From Nocardia nova (GTDB taxonomy: Bacteria; Actinomycetota; Actinomycetes; Mycobacteriales; Mycobacteriaceae): a stretch of 64,000 nucleotides of DNA. Of this stretch, positions 16,998-25,336 are shown in pieces (within the stretch, counting starts at the first letter, position 1; every line of letters begins with the position of its first letter). A model generated the notes under the pieces. That model was given only the letters and a program-made list of their open reading frames with translations, searched no databases and had not been told where the DNA came from. The stretch covers positions 124,001-188,000 of the forward strand of contig NZ_PSZE01000011.1 in NCBI RefSeq assembly GCF_002933465.1, read 5' to 3'. Made by a program: the position numbers and the translations under genes.

Positions 16998-18248
16998 GTG
17001 ACCAGGTTCGACACCATCGAGCGCGCAGTCGCCGATATCGCCGCCGGTAAGGCGGTAGTCGTCGTCGACGACGAGGGCCGGGAGAACGAGGGCGACCTCA
17101 TCTTCGCCGCGGAGAAGGCGACCCCCGAGCTGGTGGCTTTCATGATCCGATACACCTCCGGCTACATCTGTGTGCCGTTGACCGGTGCGGACTGCGATCG
17201 GCTGGGCCTGCCGCCCATGTACTCGATGAACCAGGACAAGCACGGCACCGCGTACACGGTCTCGGTGGACGCGCGAGAAGGCATCAGCACCGGAATCTCC
17301 GCCGCCGACCGTGCGACGACCATGCGCCTGCTGGCCGATCCGGCCTCCCGCGCCGACGAGTTCACCCGGCCGGGCCACGTCGTGCCGCTGCGCGCCAAGG
17401 ACGGCGGAGTGTTGCGCCGCCCGGGCCACACCGAGGCGGCCGTGGATCTGGCCCGGATGGCCGGTCTGAGCCCGGCGGGTGTGATCTGCGAGATCGTCAG
17501 CCAGAAGAACGAGGGCGATATGGCCCGCACCGAAGAGTTGCGGATCTTCGCCGACGAGCACGAGCTCGCGCTGATCTCGATCGCCGACATGATCGCGTGG
17601 CGCCGCAAGCACGAGAAGCAGGTGGAGCGGATCGCCGAGGCACGCATCCCCACCAAGTACGGCGAATTCAAGGCCGTCGGCTACAAGAGCATCTACGACA
17701 ATGTCGAACATGTGGCGCTGGTCCACGGCGATCTGAGCGTCGACGCCGGTGACGACGTCCTGGTGCGCGTGCACTCGGAATGCCTGACCGGTGACGTGTT
17801 CGGCTCGCTGCGCTGTGACTGCGGCCCGCAGCTGGATGCGGCGATGCAGATGGTCGCCGCCGAGGGGCGCGGTGTGGTGCTCTACATGCGCGGGCACGAG
17901 GGCCGCGGCATCGGCCTGATGCACAAGCTGCAGGCCTATCAGCTGCAGGATTCCGGCCACGACACCGTGGACGCGAATATCGAACTCGGCCTGCCCGCCG
18001 ATGCCCGCGACTACGGCACGGGCGCGCAGATCCTGGTCGATCTCGGGATCAAGTCGATGCGGCTGCTCACCAACAATCCGGCCAAGCGGGTCGGTCTGGA
18101 CGGCTACGGCCTGAGCATCACCGAGCGGGTGCCGATGCCGGTGCGCGCCAATGCCGAGAATCTGCGGTATCTGCGTACCAAGCGCGACCGGATGGGCCAC
18201 GACCTGGTCGGCTTGGACGACCTGGATCTCGGCGAGACCGCGCAGTAG
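16998..18248 (+). CDS. ribBA: Bifunctional 3,4-dihydroxy-2-butanone 4-phosphate synthase / GTP cyclohydrolase II
   Basis: Provides both precursors of riboflavin: the four-carbon unit from ribulose-5-phosphate and the pyrimidine from GTP. The N-terminal RibB domain has VVVVDDEGRENEGDLIFAA (acidic metal loop) and the RPGHVVPLRAKDGGV segment. The RibA domain from about residue 205 has CLTGDVFGSLRCDCGPQL, whose three cysteines bind zinc, and RGHEGRGIGL with the catalytic Arg. GTG 16998 follows a GGAG. At 416 residues it is normal for the fused enzyme. It lies 81 bases after ribE and 29 bases before ribH. Confidence 0.96.
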   Translation: MTRFDTIERAVADIAAGKAVVVVDDEGRENEGDLIFAAEKATPELVAFMIRYTSGYICVPLTGADCDRLGLPPMYSMNQDKHGTAYTVSVDAREGISTGISAADRATTMRLLADPASRADEFTRPGHVVPLRAKDGGVLRRPGHTEAAVDLARMAGLSPAGVICEIVSQKNEGDMARTEELRIFADEHELALISIADMIAWRRKHEKQVERIAEARIPTKYGEFKAVGYKSIYDNVEHVALVHGDLSVDAGDDVLVRVHSECLTGDVFGSLRCDCGPQLDAAMQMVAAEGRGVVLYMRGHEGRGIGLMHKLQAYQLQDSGHDTVDANIELGLPADARDYGTGAQILVDLGIKSMRLLTNNPAKRVGLDGYGLSITERVPMPVRANAENLRYLRTKRDRMGHDLVGLDDLDLGETAQ

Positions 18249-18277
18249 TCGGAATTCATGAGAAGGGGTATCGGTCG

Positions 18278-18757
18278 ATGAGCGGTACGGGCGTACCGGA
18301 GTTCGCGCTGTCGGACGCGAAGGAGCTGACGGTCGGCATCGTCGCCTCGCGCTGGCACACCACCATCTGCGATACGTTGCTCGCCAACGCCGAGCGGGTG
18401 GCCCGGGAAGCGGGCGTCGAGCAGATCACGGTCGTGCGCTGTGCCGGGGCGATGGAGTTGCCGGTGGTCGCGCAGGCGCTGGCCCGCACGCACGACGCGG
18501 TCGTGGCGCTGGGTGTCGTGATCCGCGGGGAGACACCGCATTTCGAATACGTCTGCGACGCGGTCACTGCCGGTTTGACGCGAGTGTCCCTGGACGAGGG
18601 CACACCGGTCACCAACGGAGTGCTCACGGTGAACACCGAGGAGCAGGCCCTCGACCGCGCGGGCCTGCCGGATTCGGCCGAGAACAAGGGTGAGCAGGCG
18701 GGCGCGGCGGCCCTGGACGCCGCGCTGACCCTGCGTGCACTGCGCCGAGAAGTCTGA
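18278..18757 (+). CDS. ribH: 6,7-dimethyl-8-ribityllumazine synthase
   Basis: Condenses the ribityl-pyrimidine and the butanone phosphate into lumazine, the penultimate step before RibE. In this 159-residue protein, VGIVASRWHTTICDTLL binds the pyrimidine (RW/RF position), VVRCAGAMELPVVAQAL and GVVIRGETPHFEYVCD carry the catalytic His and phosphate loop, and PVTNGVLTVNTEEQALDRAG is the C-terminal signature. AAGGGG precedes the ATG. It is followed four bases later by a PH-domain membrane protein, an order kept in mycobacteria (Rv1416-Rv1417). Confidence 0.96.
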   Translation: MSGTGVPEFALSDAKELTVGIVASRWHTTICDTLLANAERVAREAGVEQITVVRCAGAMELPVVAQALARTHDAVVALGVVIRGETPHFEYVCDAVTAGLTRVSLDEGTPVTNGVLTVNTEEQALDRAGLPDSAENKGEQAGAAALDAALTLRALRREV

Positions 18758-18761
18758 GCCG

Positions 18762-19265
18762 ATGCCGCCGGTCGTTCGTCTGTTCAAACGCGGTCCGCAG
18801 CCCCCGGCCGAGGACGCGCCGCAGTGGGATCTCGAGGTGCGCCCGCGCCGGGCGATGCGCACCGCGCGCATCGTGGCGGCCGTGATCGCTGTTCTGTTCA
18901 TCCTGGCCGGGGTGTTGTCGAGTAATTCGGCGACCGGGGTGAACTTCCGCGGGGCCGACCAGGTCGCCATTATCTGCTTCGGATTGCTGCTGGCCGGTGC
19001 CGTGCTGCTGCTGACCCGTCCGCGGGTGCGCGTCGGGCCGCAAGGCGTGGTGGTTCGCAACATCCTGGGTGACAACGAATTCCGCTGGTCCGATATTCGC
19101 GGCGTCGCGATACCGGACAAGAAGGCCTGGGCGCGATTGGAGTTGGCCGGCGACGAATACGTCCCGATGCTGGCGATCCGCGTCAACGACAAGGATCACG
19201 CCGCCCGCGCGATGGACCGATTCCGCGAACTCGGCGCGAAATACACCGCCGCACAGCGGGACTGA
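18762..19265 (+). CDS. Membrane-anchored PH-domain protein (Rv1417-like)
   Basis: A 167-residue protein with two hydrophobic helices at about residues 39-57 and 73-90, then a bacterial PH-like fold: RVRVGPQGVVVRNILGDNEF, WSDIRGVAIP and a C-terminal helix (AARAMDRFRELGAKY). It follows ribH by four bases and matches the position of Rv1417 in M. tuberculosis. The function of this family is unknown; the arrangement suggests a soluble C-terminal domain on the cytoplasmic side. It converges with the next gene, with only four bases between stops. Confidence 0.8.
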   Translation: MPPVVRLFKRGPQPPAEDAPQWDLEVRPRRAMRTARIVAAVIAVLFILAGVLSSNSATGVNFRGADQVAIICFGLLLAGAVLLLTRPRVRVGPQGVVVRNILGDNEFRWSDIRGVAIPDKKAWARLELAGDEYVPMLAIRVNDKDHAARAMDRFRELGAKYTAAQRD

Positions 19266-19269
19266 GCCG

Positions 19270-21210
19270 TCAGCGGGTGTCGCCCAGGACGATGCCCTCC
19301 CGCCGCGGATCCGCCCCGCCGATCCAGCCGCCATTCTCGCGCTGCAGCGCGCTGAGTCCGCTGGACTGTGGGTCGACCGAGACCTGATGACCCATCTCGC
19401 GCAGCTTCTGCACAAGCGGATCGTGGGCGCCGTTGTCGGTGGCGTCGATCGCGGGATGTTCCCCGCCGACGCCGGTCACCGGTGCGTTCGCCGCGCCGAA
19501 GGCCACCTGGGATACCGCCTGCTGCGGGTCGAGATGCCAATCCAGCAGGCCCACCAGCGCTTTCACCACGAACTGGATGATCACCGCACCGCCGGGCGAA
19601 CCGGTGACGCCCACCAGCTGTCCGCGTGACCTGTCCGGCGCCCGATCGAACACCAGCGTGGGGCTCATCGAACTGCGCGGTCGTTTCCCCGGCTGCACCC
19701 GGTTGGCCAGCGGTGTACCGGTCGCATCGTCCGGTTCGGCGCTGAAGTCGGTGAGCTGGTTGTTCAGGACGAATCCGTCGACCAGATGGAACGATCCGAA
19801 CGCCGATTCGACGGTGGTGGTCATGGTCGCGGCGTTGCCGTACCGGTCTACGACGGAGATGTGGCTGGTGCCGTGTTCGGGTTGCTGCACGTCGGTGCCG
19901 AGTGGGACCGGACCGAAGTCACCCGGCTGCGCGGTGCCCACGGAATGGTTCGGATCGATGAGGGCGGCCCGCTGCTTCAGATAATCCTTGTTCACCAGCG
20001 CGGCGGGTGAGCCGCCGGGCAGCGGAACGAAATCGGGGTCGGCGACGTACTTGTCGCGGTCGGCGTAGGCCAGCCGCTCGGCCTCCGAGATCAGATGCAC
20101 CGCTGCGGCTTTCGGAGTGCCGCCGTTGCGGTCGAGACGGTCCGGGGGCAGGCTGCCGAGATCGAAGTTCTCCAGAATCCCGAGGGTCGCGGCGACGGTG
20201 ATACCGCCCGAGGACGGATTGGGCATCCCGCAGATCCGGTGGGTGCGGTAGTCGGTGCACAGGGCGGTGCGCTTCTTCGCCTGATACCGCGCGAGATCAT
20301 CGAGCGAGATCTGCCCCGGGGTACGGCCACCGCTGGTGGTCGCGGTGGCGTCGACGATGTCGCGGGCAACCGCGCCGGTGTAGAAGGCATCGGGACCGTC
20401 GGACGCGATGGCGCTCAACGTCTTCGCCATGGCCGGATTCGCGAGGTGGAAGCCTCGCGGTTTGGGGGAGCCGTCGGGCTGCAGGAAGTACTGCCTGGAA
20501 TTCGCGTCCCGGGCGAGGTCCGGCGCCGACTGCGCGATCTGGCTCGCCATCCGGGCGCTGATGTCGAAACCGTTGTCCGCCAACGAGATCGCTGGATCGA
20601 ACAGGTCGCGCCAGGACTGCTTGCCGTGGTCGCGATGGGCCGCCTCGAGCAGTCGCAGCACGCCCGGCACGCCGATCGATCGTCCGCTGGCGCGCGTGTT
20701 CGGTTGCGGCACCGAGTGATCGGTGTCGCTGATCCAGCGCAGATAATTCTCGGTCGCGGCGGCCGGTGCGACCTCGCGCCCGTCGTAGGCGTCGACCGAT
20801 CCGGACGCGGCGTCGTAATAGAGCAGGAATGCGCCGCCGCCGATGCCGGAGGCCTGGGGTTCGACCAATCCCAGTACCGCCTGCGCGGTGATCAGCGCAT
20901 CGGCCGCGGTGCCGCCGTCGGCCAGGACCTCGCAGGCGGCGTGAGTGGCCAGCGGGTTCGCGGTGGAGACCGCGAAGGTGTGGGTGCGCACCGGGGTCAT
21001 ACCGCTGCGATAGCCGGTGGCGATCTCGGGATTGGTGGCCAGATTCGTCGCACCCGCCGGTCCCGCCGCCGCAGAGATCAGGGTGCCGTCCGGACCTTCG
21101 ACGCAGCTCCGGCCGGCCCCGGAGGTGGTGGCCGAACAGCCCGTGAGCAGTCCGGTGATCAGCAGCAGGACGGCGCTCGCGCCGCCCAGAATCGCTCGCG
21201 TGCGCCTCAT
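19270..21210 (-). CDS. ggt: Gamma-glutamyltransferase, predicted lipoprotein
   Basis: Cleaves the gamma-glutamyl bond of glutathione-like compounds outside the membrane. The 646-residue precursor starts with a signal peptide ending in a lipobox (LLTGC, Cys25), so it should be lipid-anchored. The N-terminal subunit has GGTAADALITAQAVLGLVEP and GIGGGAFLLYYD. The autoprocessing Thr is that of GTSHISVVDRYGN, opening the small subunit; RPRSSMSPTLVF and TGSPGGAVIIQF complete the donor site. Mycolata lack glutathione, so the natural substrate may be another gamma-glutamyl compound. It is convergent with the PH-domain gene. Confidence 0.93.
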   Translation of the reverse strand: MRRTRAILGGASAVLLLITGLLTGCSATTSGAGRSCVEGPDGTLISAAAGPAGATNLATNPEIATGYRSGMTPVRTHTFAVSTANPLATHAACEVLADGGTAADALITAQAVLGLVEPQASGIGGGAFLLYYDAASGSVDAYDGREVAPAAATENYLRWISDTDHSVPQPNTRASGRSIGVPGVLRLLEAAHRDHGKQSWRDLFDPAISLADNGFDISARMASQIAQSAPDLARDANSRQYFLQPDGSPKPRGFHLANPAMAKTLSAIASDGPDAFYTGAVARDIVDATATTSGGRTPGQISLDDLARYQAKKRTALCTDYRTHRICGMPNPSSGGITVAATLGILENFDLGSLPPDRLDRNGGTPKAAAVHLISEAERLAYADRDKYVADPDFVPLPGGSPAALVNKDYLKQRAALIDPNHSVGTAQPGDFGPVPLGTDVQQPEHGTSHISVVDRYGNAATMTTTVESAFGSFHLVDGFVLNNQLTDFSAEPDDATGTPLANRVQPGKRPRSSMSPTLVFDRAPDRSRGQLVGVTGSPGGAVIIQFVVKALVGLLDWHLDPQQAVSQVAFGAANAPVTGVGGEHPAIDATDNGAHDPLVQKLREMGHQVSVDPQSSGLSALQRENGGWIGGADPRREGIVLGDTR

Positions 21211-21310
21211 GCAGGCACTTTAGCGCGCACCGGCCCCACGACGCCGGGCATCATCCCCACACCGGGTAACGTCGAGCCGCCCCGACCTCGACCAAGGGAT
21301 CACCCGACCG

Positions 21311-22780
21311 ATGAGCGAGATACCAGCACAGACGCACCTGTCCGCGGAGGACAGCGGCTACCACAAGAGCCTCGAGCCGCGACAGTTGCAGATGATCGCC
21401 ATCGGTGGCGCCATCGGCACCGGTCTGTTCCTCGGCGCCGGCGGGCGGCTGGCCCACGCGGGGCCGGGACTGTTTCTCGTGTACGCGGTATGTGGTGTCT
21501 TCGTCTTCTTCATCCTGCGGGCGCTGGGCGAATTGGTCCTGCACCGGCCCTCGTCGGGGTCGTTCGTCTCCTACGCGCGCGAGTTCTACGGGGAGAAGGC
21601 GGCTTTCGTCGCCGGCTGGACCTATTTCCTGAACTGGTCGATGACCGGCATCGTCGACACCACCGCGATCGCTACGTATCTGCATTACTGGGGTGCGTTC
21701 GGCGCGATCCCGCAGTGGGTGCTGGCGCTGATCGCCTTGTGCCTGGTGCTGAGCGTGAATCTGATCTCGGTCAAATGGTTCGGCGAATTCGAGTTCTGGG
21801 CGGCGCTGATCAAGGTTGTCGCCCTGGTGTCGTTCCTGATCATCGGCATCGTCTTCCTCGGCGGGCGATTCCGGGTCGACGGAGCCGAGACGGGGCTCGG
21901 GTTGGTCGCGCACTCCGGCGGCTGGTTCCCGACCGGGGTGCTGCCGCTGGTGACGGTCGCCTCGGGTGTGGTGTTCGCCTATGCCGCGGTGGAGATGGTC
22001 GGCACCGCGGCGGGGGAGACCGAGAATCCGCAACAGATCATGCCGCGCGCCATCAACTCGGTGATCCTGCGTATCGCGGTGTTCTATGTCGGCTCGCTGA
22101 TCCTGCTGGCGCTGCTGCTGCCTTACACCGCCTATCACGCCGACGAGAGCCCGTTCGTCACCTTCTTCGCCAAACTGGGTGTCCCGCATGCCGGTTCGGT
22201 GATGAACCTGGTCGTGCTCACCGCGGCGTTCTCCAGTCTCAACGCCGGTCTGTACTCGACCGGCCGCATTCTGCGCTCGATGGCGGTCAACGGCAGCGCC
22301 CCGCGATTCACCGCGCGGATGAACAGTCGCGGTGTGCCCTACGGGGGCATCGTGCTGACCAGTCTGATCGCCCTGGTCGGCATCTGGCTCAACTACATCG
22401 TGCCGGCGCGCGCCTTCGAGATCGTGCTCAACATCGCGTCGCTGGGCATCCTGTCCTCCTGGGCGACGATCGTGCTGTGCCAGCTGGCGCTGTGGCGGCG
22501 CTGGCGGCGTGGCGAGCTGGAACGGCCCGCGTTCCGTATGTTCGGCGCCCCCTATACCGGCATCGCGACCCTGGCGTTCCTGGCCGCGATGCTGGTGCTG
22601 ATGGCCTTCGACCACCCCGTCGGCACCTGGACGGTGGCGAGTCTGGTGATCCTGATCCCGGCGCTGATCATCGGCTGGTTCGCCGCCCGCTCGCGGGTAC
22701 TGGAGGTGGCGCGGCTGCGGGAACCGCCCGAGGACGAGCAGCCTGCCAGGCGCTCGGAATCGGTCCCGGGCGACGACTGA
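21311..22780 (+). CDS. ansP: APC family amino acid permease, AnsP-like
   Basis: A 489-residue proton-driven amino acid importer with about twelve hydrophobic helices. The AAT-family opening YHKSLEPRQLQMIAIGGAIG and GTGLFLGAGGRLAHAGPGL is very close to mycobacterial AnsP asparagine permeases, as is RPSSGSFVSYAREF and the GTAAGETENPQQIMPRAINS loop. Asparagine is the likely substrate by resemblance, but related permeases carry other neutral amino acids. The upstream 100 bases are shared with the divergent ggt start; coupling of glutamyl hydrolysis and uptake is possible but not shown. Confidence 0.85.
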   Translation: MSEIPAQTHLSAEDSGYHKSLEPRQLQMIAIGGAIGTGLFLGAGGRLAHAGPGLFLVYAVCGVFVFFILRALGELVLHRPSSGSFVSYAREFYGEKAAFVAGWTYFLNWSMTGIVDTTAIATYLHYWGAFGAIPQWVLALIALCLVLSVNLISVKWFGEFEFWAALIKVVALVSFLIIGIVFLGGRFRVDGAETGLGLVAHSGGWFPTGVLPLVTVASGVVFAYAAVEMVGTAAGETENPQQIMPRAINSVILRIAVFYVGSLILLALLLPYTAYHADESPFVTFFAKLGVPHAGSVMNLVVLTAAFSSLNAGLYSTGRILRSMAVNGSAPRFTARMNSRGVPYGGIVLTSLIALVGIWLNYIVPARAFEIVLNIASLGILSSWATIVLCQLALWRRWRRGELERPAFRMFGAPYTGIATLAFLAAMLVLMAFDHPVGTWTVASLVILIPALIIGWFAARSRVLEVARLREPPEDEQPARRSESVPGDD

Positions 22781-22820
22781 CCGGCCTCTCGGGCCGTGCC
22801 GCCGGCCGAGGCCCGGAAGG

Positions 22821-23234
22821 TCACAACGAGGTTGTGCTGCTTCGCTTTTCGCGTTCCTCGGCGATGCGGCGCTGCGCCTCGGTCCATTCGATCGGCAGGT
22901 CGGTGGCCGGGGCGGACCAGAAAACGAACGTCGATTCGCGCATCACCTCGCGGGCGCGCACGATGGCCGAGGCGTGCGGATCGGTTTGGGCGTAGGCCCT
23001 GATCGCCGCCTGGTCCGTCCAGGCCGACAGGGTCCAGAACGTGCGGCGGGTGAGATCGGCCTTCAGGGCGATGCCGAGTGCGCCGGGGGAGCGGCGGGCC
23101 TGGCGTCGCAGCACGATCGAGGTCGCGAGGAATCCGGGGACGTGCCGCAGTGACCGGACTTCGAGCCGCGAGGCCATGATCTGGACGGTATCGGTGGTGG
23201 GCCGATCGACGGTGACCCAGGGCAGTGTGGGCAT
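22821..23234 (-). CDS. DUF3291 / antibiotic-monooxygenase-like dimeric barrel protein
   Basis: A 137-residue protein with the features of small ferredoxin-like alpha-beta barrel proteins: a conserved early strand, SLRHVPGFLATSIVLRRQ, then TFWTLSAWTDQAAIRAYAQT and a short HASAIVRAREVM helix. The order F-W-T-L-S-x-W and the following Tyr/His are typical of this superfamily, which includes heme-degrading and quinol monooxygenases. No cofactor motif is visible, so an enzymatic role is not proven. A perfect 33-base palindrome overlaps its likely -35 region, so it is tightly regulated, probably by a regulator encoded elsewhere. Confidence 0.65.
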   Translation of the reverse strand: MPTLPWVTVDRPTTDTVQIMASRLEVRSLRHVPGFLATSIVLRRQARRSPGALGIALKADLTRRTFWTLSAWTDQAAIRAYAQTDPHASAIVRAREVMRESTFVFWSAPATDLPIEWTEAQRRIAEEREKRSSTTSL

Positions 23235-23291
23235 GGTGGTGGACTTTCGGCGAGTCGAGTGTGGTGCTGTCGCCTGCCCAACATCGCACGC

Positions 23292-23324
23292 CCTCGCAAT
23301 CTTGTCAATGACAAGATTGCGAGG
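23292..23324 (-). promoter_or_regulatory. 33-base perfect palindrome over a promoter
   Basis: CCTCGCAATCTTGTCA-A-TGACAAGATTGCGAGG is a perfect inverted repeat with 16-base arms and one central base. On the minus strand TTGACA within it is a consensus -35, and GATGTT 17 bases on is a fair -10 for the barrel-protein gene starting at 23234. It lies ten bases after the stop of the upstream ABC gene but has no T-run, so operator is more likely than terminator. Confidence 0.75.
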
Positions 23325-23333
23325 TGGGCCGAA

Positions 23334-24137
23334 TCAGGCGCGCACGCTGCGCTCCGCGCGCACGTGCCAGCGTCCGTCCTCGGTGCGGGTCAGCCGGATG
23401 GGATGGTCGAAACACGTGCTGATATTGCTGCTGGTCAGCACCTCGTCCACCGGTCCGCTCGCGACGCAGCGTCCCGCGCGCAGCAACAGCACGTGGGTGG
23501 TGGCCGGGGGCAACTCCTCGAGGTGATGGGTGACCAGAACCGAGGCCAGCTCGGGATGGGTGGCCTGCAGCAGATCGATGCGGTCGATGAGCTGTTCCCT
23601 GCCGCCGACGTCGAGTCCGGTGGCGGGTTCGTCGAGCAGGAGCAGTCGCGGTTCGGCGATCAGTGCCCGGGCGATGAGCGCGCGGCCGCGCTCGCCTTGG
23701 GAGAGGGTGGGCCAGCGGGCGTCGCGGCGGTGGGTCAGTCCCATCAGTTCGATGAGCCGATCCGCCTCGGCCTCCTGTTCCGGCGTCGGTGACCAGCGCT
23801 GCTTGATGTCGGCGGTATTGGTCAGGCCGGTTACGACCACCTCGTGCGCGGTGAGCGGGTAAGGCGGATTGTGCCGGGGGTCGACATGGCCGATGGCGGT
23901 ACGCAATTCGCGCATATCCACCCGTCCCAGCCGATGACCGAGGACGTGCACACTCCCGTGGGTGGGATGTTCGAACGCGCCCAGCATCTTCAGCAGTGTG
24001 GTCTTACCGGCGCCATTGGGGCCCAGCAGTGCCCAATGCTCGCCGGCGCGCACGGTCAGTGACACCGCGGACAGGATCGGATTGCGGTTACGCACGAAAT
24101 CTACGGCGTCCACCTGCAGGATGGGGGAGTCGACCAT
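23334..24137 (-). CDS. ABC transporter ATP-binding protein (stand-alone)
   Basis: A 267-residue ATPase with Walker A GPNGAGKTTLLK (about residues 35-46), signature LSQGERGRALIARAL, Walker B LLLLDEPATGLD and the switch His in VLVTHHLEELP. The signature is LSQGE rather than LSGGQ. The order and the Leu-Leu-Pro segment after the H-loop resemble ModF/YlmA-type cytosolic ABC proteins. No permease or binding protein gene is adjacent, so it may be an orphan subunit or act without a membrane partner. ATG 24137 is preferred; GTG 24146 is possible. Confidence 0.87.
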   Translation of the reverse strand: MVDSPILQVDAVDFVRNRNPILSAVSLTVRAGEHWALLGPNGAGKTTLLKMLGAFEHPTHGSVHVLGHRLGRVDMRELRTAIGHVDPRHNPPYPLTAHEVVVTGLTNTADIKQRWSPTPEQEAEADRLIELMGLTHRRDARWPTLSQGERGRALIARALIAEPRLLLLDEPATGLDVGGREQLIDRIDLLQATHPELASVLVTHHLEELPPATTHVLLLRAGRCVASGPVDEVLTSSNISTCFDHPIRLTRTEDGRWHVRAERSVRA

Positions 24138-24276
24138 GTGCTCCACGATAGCAAACTCCTCAGACAAGCTGATAGGTCGCGGAGCGGGCACACGGCTCTG
24201 CGAATATCGGGCAACCGTCGACCGGTCGGTTTGTGCCCACAATCGGAACGGTCGGTTCGATCAAGTTGTCGGAGAA

Positions 24277-24290
24277 GTGATGTGGATCAC
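24277..24290. promoter_or_regulatory. CRP-like binding site
   Basis: GTGATGTGGATCAC fits GTGA-N6-TCAC, the core of CRP/GlxR sites in actinobacteria, with perfect outer symmetry. It lies in an otherwise unassigned gap, about 70 bases before a weak small reading frame at 24362 and about 140 bases upstream of the divergent ABC gene. Confidence 0.45.
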
Positions 24291-24361
24291 GATCGGCCGC
24301 TACCCTTTTCCCGCCCGGTGCTCGTAAGGAATCAGAAGAGATCGTCCCGCGACGAGATGCC

Positions 24362-24739
24362 GTGGCCAGAAAGGCATTCGGCGCGGCCTTCGGCGTCGCG
24401 GCCTCGGTGGCGGCGGGCCTGCTCGACCGCTGGGGACGAGCCATCGCGCCGGCGGAAACCGAGGCCGGGAAGGAGACCTCGGGATCGGATTCGGCAGAGC
24501 CGGTGGCGGCGCCGAAAGCGCTTGCGGTGCAATCCAATCGCCGGGGACGGCGCCGCGGCCTTGCGGGCATTGGCCGCGGACTACGAGAGACGCTTGCTTC
24601 CAGCATGATAGGTGCCACGCCGGGTCGGGGCGACCCGAGGCCGCGGCCGGGTGTACGCGGTCGCGACATCGGGTATGCCGAAGGCGCGCCGAGCGGCGGG
24701 TGTGGCCCTAGACTCGGCACACACACTCGACGGAGGTGA
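24362..24739 (+). CDS. Doubtful small basic protein
   Basis: A GTG-started frame of 125 codons. The first 60 residues look protein-like (ARKAFGAAFGVAASVAAG, then an acidic Ser/Glu/Ala stretch) and have G/C-rich third positions; the rest is Arg- and Gly-rich with less regular codon use. There is no strong ribosome site. It may be a real short gene, the start of a decayed one, or chance. I see nothing else in 24138-24745 apart from the CRP-like dyad. Confidence 0.3.
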   Translation: MARKAFGAAFGVAASVAAGLLDRWGRAIAPAETEAGKETSGSDSAEPVAAPKALAVQSNRRGRRRGLAGIGRGLRETLASSMIGATPGRGDPRPRPGVRGRDIGYAEGAPSGGCGPRLGTHTRRR

Positions 24740-24745
24740 TCGGCG

Positions 24746-25336
24746 GTGCATCCCCAGGATCCGCGTGAGCAGCACACCATGCGGTACGAAAGCGGTTATC
24801 AGCCGGGCGGCTATCAGGACCCCGCCTACCGGCAGGATCCCGCTTACTACCAGCAGGATCCCGCGTATCAGCCCTATCGGGCGCCGGGCGGACAGCAGCC
24901 CGCGCCGCGGCGGCGGCCCGAAGTCAACGTGGGCATGTTCGCGGGCGGGGTGCTCGCCACCGCGGTCGTCACCGCGCTGGCGGCGTGGCTGTGCGCGTGG
25001 ATCATCGACGTCATCGCCACCCGCGCGACCGAGAGCGGCAAGTTCGGGGTTTGGAACCCGATGGCCGAGCAGGGCTACTGGTTCGCGGTGGTCGCCTTCT
25101 TCTGCGCCCTGCTCGCCGGCGTGCTCTGGTATCTGCTGCATCTGGGCACGCCGTCGCCGGACATGTTCTTCGCCTGGATCGTCGGGATTCTCATCGCCGC
25201 GGCGGTGGTCATCCCGCTGACGCTGTCCAGCGACATCTGGGTGGGAGTGACCACCGCCATCGAACACCTGGTGATCGGCCTGCCGATCTTCAGCCTGACC
25301 CGCACAGTCGGCGCGAAGAGCCTGGAACGGCCCTAA
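24746..25336 (+). CDS. DUF6069-like membrane protein with Tyr/Gln/Pro-rich N-terminus
   Basis: A 196-residue protein. The first 55 residues contain imperfect repeats of the type QDPAYRQDPAYYQQDPAY, rich in Tyr, Gln and Pro and probably disordered in the cytosol. Four hydrophobic helices follow (about 65-87, 112-133, 140-158 and 165-180). This resembles actinobacterial membrane proteins of the DUF6069 group, whose role is unknown. GTG 24746 is preceded by a strong GGAGGTGATC ribosome site. Its stop overlaps that of the convergent FAD enzyme by three bases. Confidence 0.7.
   Translation: MHPQDPREQHTMRYESGYQPGGYQDPAYRQDPAYYQQDPAYQPYRAPGGQQPAPRRRPEVNVGMFAGGVLATAVVTALAAWLCAWIIDVIATRATESGKFGVWNPMAEQGYWFAVVAFFCALLAGVLWYLLHLGTPSPDMFFAWIVGILIAAAVVIPLTLSSDIWVGVTTAIEHLVIGLPIFSLTRTVGAKSLERP

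Noticed and set aside
24160..24780. Minus-strand frame of 206 codons in the 24 kb gap
   Set aside because: Arg/Pro/Ser/Ala-rich with no motif and no ribosome site; it overlaps the divergent promoter of the ABC gene.
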